Shown: piece by piece, positions 56,182-64,000 of the stretch
How positions within the stretch are numbered: position 1 is the stretch's first letter
Layout: each line of letters begins with the position of its first letter
Origin: Prosthecobacter debontii
GTDB taxonomy: Bacteria; Verrucomicrobiota; Verrucomicrobiia; Chthoniobacterales; Chthoniobacteraceae
Direction of reading: 5' to 3'
Length of the DNA stretch: 64,000 nt
NCBI GenBank assembly: GCA_945861385.1
Contig: CAMAUI010000002.1
Location: 1 to 64,000 of the forward strand
Notes under the pieces: model-generated
Seen by the model: the letters and a program-made list of their open reading frames with translations, nothing else
The model's database searches: none
Told to the model about the DNA's origin: nothing
Made by a program: the position numbers and the translations under genes

Positions 56182-59100
56182 TCATTCCGGAGCGCGCGGC
56201 GATTTCGCGCGCTCCATCTCCCCGGTCCTCAGCCACAGGAAAATCACCGGCGTGACGATGAGAATGTGGATGAGGCTGGAAATCATTCCGCCGATGACCG
56301 GCGTGGCAAGGGGCTTCATCACTTCAGCGCCCGTGCGCGTGCTCCACATGATCGGCAGCAGGCTTGCGACGATGGTGGCGACGGTCATCACCTTTGGGCG
56401 AAGACGGAGACGCGCGCCTTCCTTGATGGCGGCGACAAGATCGGCGCGCGCGCTCCACCGCCTCCTCGAGATATACAACCATCACCACACCCGTCTGGAT
56501 CGCGGTGCCGAAGAGCGCGATGTAGCCGACGGCGACGGCGGCGCTGAAGTTGTAGCCGAGCGCCCATTGCAAGAACACGCCACCCGTGAGCGCGAATGGC
56601 ACGGCGAGAATGACGTGAGCGGCCTCCTTCACGCTGCCGTACACAATGTAGAGCAGCAGGAAAATCACCGTAAGCACGCAAGGCACGACAAGCCACATGG
56701 TCTCGATGAGGCGAATCTGGTTTTCGTATTCGCCTGCAAACTCGAATTTCACTCCCGGCGGAAGCGGGATTTTGCCGACGCGCTCCTTCACCTCCGCGAC
56801 GAAGCCGGCGAGGTCCCGGCCCTGCACGTTCGCCTGCACGTAACTTTTCAGCCGCCCATTCTCGCTCTGGATTTCATTCGGCCCGCTCGTGCGCTTGATG
56901 GTCGCCACCTGGGCGAGCGGGATGTGCTTTCCGCCGGGTGTGGAGACAAGGATCGAGCCGAGGCGCTCGATATCGTCGCGCTCCTCCCGGGCGAGCCGCA
57001 CTTGGATGGGGATGCGCTTCCTTCCCTCGATGGTCGTCGCCACGATTCGCCCGCCAAGGCCGGCCTCAACCGCGGCGAAAAGTTGCTCCGCGCGCAGACC
57101 GAAACGCCCGGCGGCTTCGCGATCAATTTCGATTTCGAGATACGGTTTTCCCTGCACGCGCAGCGGCGAGACACCCGCTGCCCCGGGCACCTGTTGGATC
57201 GCGCGCTCAACCTCAAACGTGAGCCGCGAAAGCGTGTCGAGGTCGTCGCCGAGGATCTTCACGCCGAGTTGCGCGCGGATGCCGGTGGCCAGCATGAGGC
57301 GGCGGTTCTCGATCGGTTGTAAAAACGCACCGGGCACGTAGCCGGGAACCTGCGCGAGCTTTTCGGTCAGCTCGGCTTGCAGCTTCGCCAGCGTCATACC
57401 TGCACGCCATTGCACTTGCGGTTTCAGCATAATGGTCGTCTCGACCATCTCGACGGGTGCCGGGTCGGTCGCGGTGTCCGCGCGCCCCAGCTTGCCGCCG
57501 ACGCTCAGCACCTCGGGCACCTCGGCGATGACGCGATCCTGCCACGACATCACGCGCTTTACCTCCGTGAGGCTCGTCGTGGGGATGAACACCGGCATGA
57601 AAAGCAAGCTGCCCTCGTCGAGCGGCGGCATGAATTCACCGCCGATTCCGCTGAGCGCACTCTGCGCTTTTGGAAAAGCATCAAGCCTCGCAAGCACCGC
57701 GCGCGGCAGACCGAGCGCGAGCGTGAGCGCCATCGCGAGAAGCAGCGCGGCAAGGGCGAGGACGGTCTTGCGCCACCGCAGCGCCCAATCGAGCACGGGA
57801 TCGTAAATGCGGAGCAGCACCCGCATGACCCAGTTGTTTTCCTCGCGATGGAACGGCCCACGCACGAGCAGCGCGCACAACACCGGCACGATGGTCACGG
57901 CGAGCAGCGTCGAGGCGATCATCGCGAAGGTCTTTGTGAATGCGAGCGGGTGGAACAATTTTCCCTCCTGCCCTTCGAGCGCGAACACCGGCACGAACGC
58001 CAGGATGATGATCGCCATCGCGAAGAAGATCGGGCGGCCCACTTGCTTCGCGGCGCGCAAGGTGACCTCCCAAGTCTCGGCAGCGGTGAGGCGCGCAGCG
58101 TCCGGGTGGAGCACGCGACTCGCCGGGAACACTACGGGAGAGGTGGCATCGCCAGAAGCCTCCCGAGTCCCGGCAGCGCACTCCGCTTGCGAGCCTGCCT
58201 GCGGCGTTTGCGGCCCGTCGCCGCAAACTGCACGCGAGTCGCGTGCTCCACCCGGGGCAGCGGCGCATCGCGCCTTTTCCAGCTCCGCCTCCTCGCAGTG
58301 CCGGATGACATTTTCCGTGATGACGATGGCCGCATCCACAAGAACGCCGATGGCAATGGCGATACCGGCGAGCGACATGATGTTCGACGTGATGCCAAAC
58401 TGCCGCATCATCACAAACGCGATAAGGATGCTCACCGGCAGCGGAAAAGTAACGATCAGGATGCTGCGGAAATGGAACAGGAAGATGATATGCGCGAGGG
58501 TGACGAGGATGACCTCCTCGATGAGCGCGTGCTTGAGCGTGCCAATGGTGCGGTCAATCAACTCGCTGCGGTCATAGAAAGGCTTGATGCTGACGCCCGC
58601 CGGGAGGCCCGGCGCGATGCGGGCGATTTCCTCTTTCACTGCCTTGATGACGGCGTGCGCGTTTTCGCCAGTGCGCATCACGACGACGCCGCCGACGACT
58701 TCGTGTCCGTTCACATCGAGCGCGCCGCGGCGGAAATCGCCGCCGATCCCGATGCGCGCGACATCGCGCAGGTAGATGGGCGTGCCTTCGCGCTCGCGGA
58801 GGACGACATTTTCGAGATCGGCGGCGCTTTTCACCAAGCCCAGCCCACGCACGACGAACTCCATGCCGTTTTCCTCGATGACCTTTCCGCCGACGTTGAG
58901 ATTGCTCTCGCCGACCGCGGCCATGACTTCGTCGAGCGAGACGCCAGCGGCTTTCATTTTCAAAGATGACACCTCGATCTGCCACTGCCGCACGAAACCC
59001 CCGACACTCGCAACCTCCGCGACGCCGGGCACGCTTTGCAGCGCGTAGCGGATGAAAAAATCCTGCTCCGCACGCAGGCGCCCGAGGTCGTAGGTGCCCT

Positions 59101-59548
59101 GCGCGGGATCCACATCCAAGTAGTATTGATACACCCATCCAAGGCCGCTCGCGTCCGGGCCGAGCTTCGGCGAGACGCCGGGAGGCAGCGAGTCGCCGAT
59201 GGAGTTGAGCCGCTCGAGCACGCGCGAACGGGCGAAATAATTGTCCACGTCGTCGCGGAAAATCACGGTGAGCAACGAAAAGCCGAACATGCTCTGCGCA
59301 CGGACGGCCTTCACGCCTGCGAGGCCCTGGAGCTGCGTCGAGAGCGGATACGTCACCTGATCCTCGACCTCACGCGGAGCGCGGCCTGGCCAGTCGGCGA
59401 AGACGATAACCTGATTTTCGCTCAGGTCGGGGATGGCATCCACCGGCGCGCGGCGCACCTCGAAGATTCCGAGCGCGATGAGCAACAGCGTCCCGCAGCC
59501 GACAAGGAAGCGATTGCGGAGGGACCATTCGATGAGCGTGGGAATCAT
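56182..59548 (-). pseudogene. CusA/CzcA-type heavy-metal RND efflux pump, frameshifted near its C-terminus (~56440-56470)
   Basis: MIPTLIEWSLRNRFLVGCGTLLLIALGIFEVRRAPVDAIPDLSENQVIVFADWPGRAPREVEDQVTYPL...; frame 1 ends after [15 protein letters not shown], a second frame (56182..56478) continues [53 protein letters not shown]. Confidence 0.88.
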
Positions 59549-59600
59549 GGCAGCGTATAAGTGGCGCGAGCTTTTGGAGTGGGGCGCTCATGGGCGACCT

Positions 59601-61259
59601 TCACGGGCGCACCTCCGCTCCACACTCGAGCATCTCGGCGCCCCACCACGGGTTTCTCAGGTCGGCTTCGAACTGGATCCAGTGGCCGCGCTCTTTCGGC
59701 GCGCTTGGCACGTTTCCCTTCGCCATGTCGCACGCGAAGACGCGCACGGCGTCAAGGCCGGAGGACTCGCGACGCAGGGCCAGGGCAAATTCGGCGGCGG
59801 CTTCGCTGAGCGGGTAGAAGGCGGCGCGTTGTTCCGACAGCGCGGCGGCGTCGGGGAGCTTTGCGAGGGCGGCGAGCTTTTCGGCGCGGTCTCCGAAGGC
59901 CGGGCGCAGCGCGGCGGCGGGTGCGGCGACCTTTGCGGCGGCTGCACGGAAGTCGGCGGGCTTGTCGGCTGCAAGCGACTGCGAGAGCGCATTGAGCGCG
60001 GTGAAGAAATCGAGCGCGGCTTTTCGCTGCGCGTCGGTGAGCGCGGGCTTTGGCGGCTCGGCGGGGTGGTTGATTTGCGACTGCCCGTCGAGAAGCAGAT
60101 TGCCGGCGGTCACGATGCGCTCGTTCTCGCGGAGGCCGCCCGCGATTTCCCAGACATCATCGCCCGCGACGCCGACCTGCACGTCGCGCGGCTCGTACAC
60201 GCCCGCACTTTTCTCCACGTACACGAGCGGACGGCCCGCGGGCCACAGCACGGCGGCGCGCGGGGCGGTGAGCGTCGGCGCGGTCTCGGCAGTGATGCGG
60301 CCCTCGGCATAAAGCTTGTGCAGCAGTTCGTGGCGGTGCTTGCCGGGTTCGTTCGTCGGCGCGTTATCGAGGACGACGCGCACTTTCGCGCTGCGCGTCT
60401 CCATGTTGAGATTCGGATCAATGAACGCGACCGGCGCACGCAGCACGCGGCCCGGCAGCGCGGGTGTGGTGACTTCCACTTCGGCACCCATGCGAATCCA
60501 CGGCAGGTCGCGTTCGTAGGCGTCGAAGACGAACCACATCTTCGAAAAGTCCGCGACCTCGAACAGCATATCCCCCTCCTTCACGTACTGGCCTTCGTAC
60601 ACATTGCGCGCGACGACGGTGCCGGTGATGGGCGCGAGGACTTTCAGCTCCTCCGGCAGTTTGCCGCCAGCAGCGTCAATCTCCGCGGCGGAAATGCCGG
60701 CGCGCAGCAGTCGCTCGCGGAGTCCGGCGAGTAATTGCTCGCGCTGCGGCGACGCGGGCTGCTGCACGACAGACTGATACTCGGCGATTTTTGTCCTCAG
60801 CGATGGGCTGTAGAGCGTGGCGAGCGGCTGGCCGGCGATGACCTCGGCACCGACAAAATTCACGAAGAGCTTCTCGACACGCCCATCCGCCGTCGCACTG
60901 AGGCGGCGGTGCGCGCTGTCGTCGTCGTCTATCATCCCGGCGACGCGGATCGTGCGCCGGATGGTCTTTTTCACCACCGGCGCGGTTTCGATGCCGGTCA
61001 CGGTGACGCCGCTTTTTCCGAGCGTGATGAGCGGGGAGTTCACGTCGAAGCCTGCGTCGCCCTCGTAAACGGGTGACAGTTCCATGCCGCAAATCGTGCA
61101 GCGGCCGGGCTTGTCGGACTTCACCCACGGGTGCATCGAGCTTTGGTAAAAGAGCGGCTTGCGCGCGGGAGCGGCGGGTGCGGCGAGATGCCGCGTGGTG
61201 AGCCACGTCGCCGGCACGGCGAAGGCAAGCGTGATCAGGATGACGATGGGCGTTTTCAT
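59601..61259 (-). CDS. CusB-like efflux RND periplasmic adaptor with heavy-metal-binding domain
   Basis: FYQSSMHPWVKSDKPGRCTICGMELSPVYEGD; SADGRVEKLFVNFVGAEVIAGQPLATLYSP; LKVLAPITGTVVARNVYEGQYVKEGDMLFEVADFSKMWFVFDAYERDLPWIRMG. Confidence 0.92.
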   Translation of the reverse strand: MKTPIVILITLAFAVPATWLTTRHLAAPAAPARKPLFYQSSMHPWVKSDKPGRCTICGMELSPVYEGDAGFDVNSPLITLGKSGVTVTGIETAPVVKKTIRRTIRVAGMIDDDDSAHRRLSATADGRVEKLFVNFVGAEVIAGQPLATLYSPSLRTKIAEYQSVVQQPASPQREQLLAGLRERLLRAGISAAEIDAAGGKLPEELKVLAPITGTVVARNVYEGQYVKEGDMLFEVADFSKMWFVFDAYERDLPWIRMGAEVEVTTPALPGRVLRAPVAFIDPNLNMETRSAKVRVVLDNAPTNEPGKHRHELLHKLYAEGRITAETAPTLTAPRAAVLWPAGRPLVYVEKSAGVYEPRDVQVGVAGDDVWEIAGGLRENERIVTAGNLLLDGQSQINHPAEPPKPALTDAQRKAALDFFTALNALSQSLAADKPADFRAAAAKVAAPAAALRPAFGDRAEKLAALAKLPDAAALSEQRAAFYPLSEAAAEFALALRRESSGLDAVRVFACDMAKGNVPSAPKERGHWIQFEADLRNPWWGAEMLECGAEVRP

Positions 61260-61435
61260 GTGTGTAAATGTTTGTGAGATTCAAATGCCCGCGCGGCCTT
61301 GGAGTGACATCACGCCGCGCGTACGGGCGGCACGCGGCCTGGAGAAATCGAACATGCGCCTCCACTGCAAACAGGCAGGCAGGGAACGCATGGCAGCGCG
61401 ATTGAAAGCTCCAGCCGATGGCGGAGACCGCGCTG

Positions 61436-61870
61436 CTACTCGATGGAGGGCGGCGCGTGGGAAAGAAGGCTCTGGTTCAATACCAACCAGGCAAACCCGG
61501 GCACATCCGGTGGCGGGCCCGGGTCGGTCGCGGCGCTGCATTCCCCGGTCAGAAGGACTGTGAAATCCACGATCCACGCCGCCACATTCGGATCAACAAG
61601 CGCCAGCGATGCGTGGGCAATTTTCATCGCATCAGGCATCGCAACCTTCAGCGTTTTGCAGCAGCCCTGCGGCAATTGCGGGCATGATCCGTCGTGGTCG
61701 CCGGGCTGCGGCTGGTTCTTGCAGCACCCCGGCTCCACAGTGGCAACGGAAGCGGATTTCACCGCGAAGACCGCCGACAAGGCACAGTGGTTCGAGAGCA
61801 CCACCCACGCACAGAGCATGACAGCGGTGGCGACAATCCGAAGCGCGATGTTGGTGCGGACTGCGTTCAC
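61436..61870 (-). CDS. Small cysteine-containing hypothetical protein upstream of cusBA-like genes
   Basis: Putative leader RIVATAVMLCAWVVLSNHCALSAVFA; GCCKNQP..DHDGSCPQLPQGCCKT. Confidence 0.6.
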   Translation of the reverse strand: MNAVRTNIALRIVATAVMLCAWVVLSNHCALSAVFAVKSASVATVEPGCCKNQPQPGDHDGSCPQLPQGCCKTLKVAMPDAMKIAHASLALVDPNVAAWIVDFTVLLTGECSAATDPGPPPDVPGFAWLVLNQSLLSHAPPSIE

Positions 61871-62110
61871 AGGATTTATCCTATGGCATTATGCCGGGAT
61901 GGCAAAGGGCTATTTTCCGGGCATCCGAGCTGGGCGGGCGACCGGGCCTGCGCTTTGCCCTGCACTGACTCCTTTTCTGAAACCCGGCATCACCTGGCAA
62001 AAACCAGGAGCATGCTCTGACCCGCTTCCAGTTTGCCCCAAGGAGATCGCTCGGGAGAAAAGTTTTGCTGCCAGGTTGGGGTGTTCAGAATCTATTCGCC
62101 CACATGAGAA

Positions 62111-62515
62111 ATGTGTAACTTTTCCTTCCCGTCCACTTTCGTCACCTGCATCATCCCTTCAGTGCGGAACCGTAGTATCAGAGCATTTTGTCCGAGGTGT
62201 AATCACACCCAGCAGTTCGTCCGGGCTCGTTTCGATTGGAAACTGCATATTTTCCTGACGCTGGTAACCCTCGGAGTCTGGGCAATCTGCTTGATATCTT
62301 CAGCCATTAAACGCTGCATCTGGCCTTGGCGCTGCGAGCATTGTGGGTGGCATGATCCCGATTTCAGAAGCCCTGAAGAACGAAACAGCGGACTCAAAAA
62401 ACCACGCCGCCGCGCAGGCGAATCCGGTTCATGGATTCGGACACAGGATGGCATTCTCGTCAAACGCAGCACCCCTCCTCCCTCGAAGACGGATAACCCT
62501 CCTCAAGAACCGTAG
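62111..62515 (+). CDS. Hypothetical protein with zinc-ribbon-like Cys pairs and one TM segment
   Basis: FCPRCNHTQQFVRA...LHIFLTLVTLGVWAICLISS...WRCEHCGW. Confidence 0.55.
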   Translation: MCNFSFPSTFVTCIIPSVRNRSIRAFCPRCNHTQQFVRARFDWKLHIFLTLVTLGVWAICLISSAIKRCIWPWRCEHCGWHDPDFRSPEERNSGLKKPRRRAGESGSWIRTQDGILVKRSTPPPSKTDNPPQEP

Positions 62516-62549
62516 TTACCACGACGCGCGGAGCCCCATTCGCTCAAGC

Positions 62550-63305
62550 TCACCGTCCCGGTGGCCTGCCTGCTTCGTCGGTTTGCCGCGCACCGCCCAG
62601 ATCCGCGAACACGCCCGCGGCGGCCTTCACTGGGATTGTCTGGTTGCGCGCGTACGCTGAAGCAGCGCGCTGGCGGATTTGCCCGCTGCTTTCACCGAGC
62701 ATCCAGCCATCCAGCGCGGCGCGAAGCAGAAAGCCACCCGGATACATGAGCTGTGTAGACAGCAGGCGCGGCCTCGCATTCACGGCTTCGAGATGAGCAG
62801 CGAAGTAACCGCGGCTTTTGCAGCAGAGCACTATCGCATCGCGACCGGTGCCGCGCCGTGCGATGGATTCGGGCGGCGGCGAAAACTCCATCAGGCCACA
62901 ATGGCCGATGTAGGCGGCGAGCGGAAACTCAGCGACCGGCACTTCGCTCCCGAGCGCCGCGAGAAAATCCCCGATGCATTCGCGAATCGCTGCGCCGCGA
63001 TAAGCGTCGGCGACCATGCGCCATTTTCCGCTTTTGTGCAGGAATGTGACCCGCTCGATCACAGCGTCCTTCCCGCCTTTGCCGGTCGAAATCAGCTTCC
63101 AGTCACCGCTCGCCTTGAACACCGGTGGCAACGCATCCGAGCAACCCCAGTACAGATTGTTCGGCGCGTCGTTCCCGTTTCCGATCTTTGCGGGTACCGG
63201 AAGAATTCCCTGGGTCTGGTTGTCGGCAAGCGCGACAAAAACCCGGATGGTCGCCGGTTCCGCGGCAGCAGTGGCGGTGAGCAAGGCGAGAATGAGGAGG
63301 CGCAT
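62550..63305 (-). CDS. Hypothetical secreted protein
   Basis: Signal MRLLILALLTATAAAEPA; coherent ORF TIRVFVALADNQTQGILPVPAKIGNGNDAPNNLYWGC... Confidence 0.72.
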   Translation of the reverse strand: MRLLILALLTATAAAEPATIRVFVALADNQTQGILPVPAKIGNGNDAPNNLYWGCSDALPPVFKASGDWKLISTGKGGKDAVIERVTFLHKSGKWRMVADAYRGAAIRECIGDFLAALGSEVPVAEFPLAAYIGHCGLMEFSPPPESIARRGTGRDAIVLCCKSRGYFAAHLEAVNARPRLLSTQLMYPGGFLLRAALDGWMLGESSGQIRQRAASAYARNQTIPVKAAAGVFADLGGARQTDEAGRPPGR

Positions 63306-63401
63306 GCCGGGAGTGTTGCACCACACGACATGGATGATCCAGCACCGGAAGATGAAAAGCCTGTGGCTCCGCGCTTCCCCAATGGCATGCGGCTGGCTTA
63401 A

Positions 63402-64000
63402 ATGCGCGCCCAAGCCCACATGCTCCGCGTCGCCATCTGCATCACCACGCACAACCGTCGCGTGGAACTGGAGCGCACTCTTGCTCACGTCGCCGCGCTC
63501 GATCCTCAGCCCGACGAATTGCTCCTCGTGGCCGACGGCTGCACGGACGGCACCGCCGCATGGGTGCGTGCGAACCATCCGCGCGCCCGGCTGTTCGAGC
63601 ACACGCCGGGGCGCGGCTCCGTGCCGTCACGAAATGTGATGGGCCGCGCGACTGACTGCGAAATTTTCCTGAGTCTCGATGACGACAGCCATCCGATCGA
63701 GGCCGATGCGATCGCGCGCATCCGTTCCGTTTTTGAAAAAAACGAGCAGCTCGCGGTGGCGGAGTTTCCGCAACGGACGGATGAGCGCCCGCAGTCGCTC
63801 GGTCAGGGCAGCTTCGGCCCCGCGCAGTTCATTGGCAGCTACGCGAACAGCGGCGCGGCGATCCGCCGCGCGGCGTTCATCGCACTCGGCGGCTACGAGG
63901 ACCGGTTCGTCCACGCATACGAGGAGCCCGACTTCGCGCTGCGTTGCTGCGCGGCAGGCTGGCAGGTTCGATTCGAGCCGGTGATCCACATCCGCCATCA
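63402..64000 (+). CDS. Glycosyltransferase family 2 protein, truncated by window end
   Basis: LRVAICITTHNRRVELERTLAHVAALDPQPDELLLVADGCTDGTAAWVRANHP...FLSLDDDSHP...AFIALGGYEDRFVHAYEEPDFALRCCAAGWQVRF; no stop before 64000. Confidence 0.9.
   Translation, partial: MRAQAHMLRVAICITTHNRRVELERTLAHVAALDPQPDELLLVADGCTDGTAAWVRANHPRARLFEHTPGRGSVPSRNVMGRATDCEIFLSLDDDSHPIEADAIARIRSVFEKNEQLAVAEFPQRTDERPQSLGQGSFGPAQFIGSYANSGAAIRRAAFIALGGYEDRFVHAYEEPDFALRCCAAGWQVRFEPVIHIRH

Noticed and set aside
57377-58969. 530-aa plus-strand ORF (and 56252..57322)
   Set aside because: Antisense to the CusA-like gene; His/Arg/Asp-rich wrong-frame composition.
1-64000. tRNA, rRNA, phage structural genes, integrase or transposase
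   Set aside because: None recognised by reading; a tRNAscan/Infernal and HMM run would be needed to exclude small RNAs.

Overview
GC-rich window that looks like a Verrucomicrobia/Planctomycetes-type chromosome (DUF1501/DUF1553 pair, CotH/lamin-tail protein, sulfatases, RRM protein; phylum is an inference). Most of it is ordinary: purL 3' end, a carbohydrate-degradation cluster (Gfo/Idh, sulfatase-propeller fusion, GH32, esterase, LamG), ubiX, tilS, pdxA, rhaB, infA, folP, IscU-like, rsmH, moxR, GT2, hpnH, prs-rplY-pth-rpsF-ssb, OmpA, and a CusA/CusB-type efflux locus with a frameshifted pump gene. The most unusual part is the first 6.6 kb. A duplicated purL 3' segment flanks an insert with (i) an 876-aa protein that combines a PD-(D/E)XK-like N-terminus, an SF1-type helicase/ATPase, an IF2_N-like segment and a C-terminal domain that aligns without gaps to the DNA-binding domain of SeqA, with altered base-reading Asn residues, and (ii) three clustered PIN-type toxin-antitoxin modules. 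This is a candidate methylation-sensing nuclease/helicase. The window also holds several palindromic/MITE-like elements, two of them inserted inside coding sequence. All identifications come from reading sequence and motifs by eye; no searches were run.
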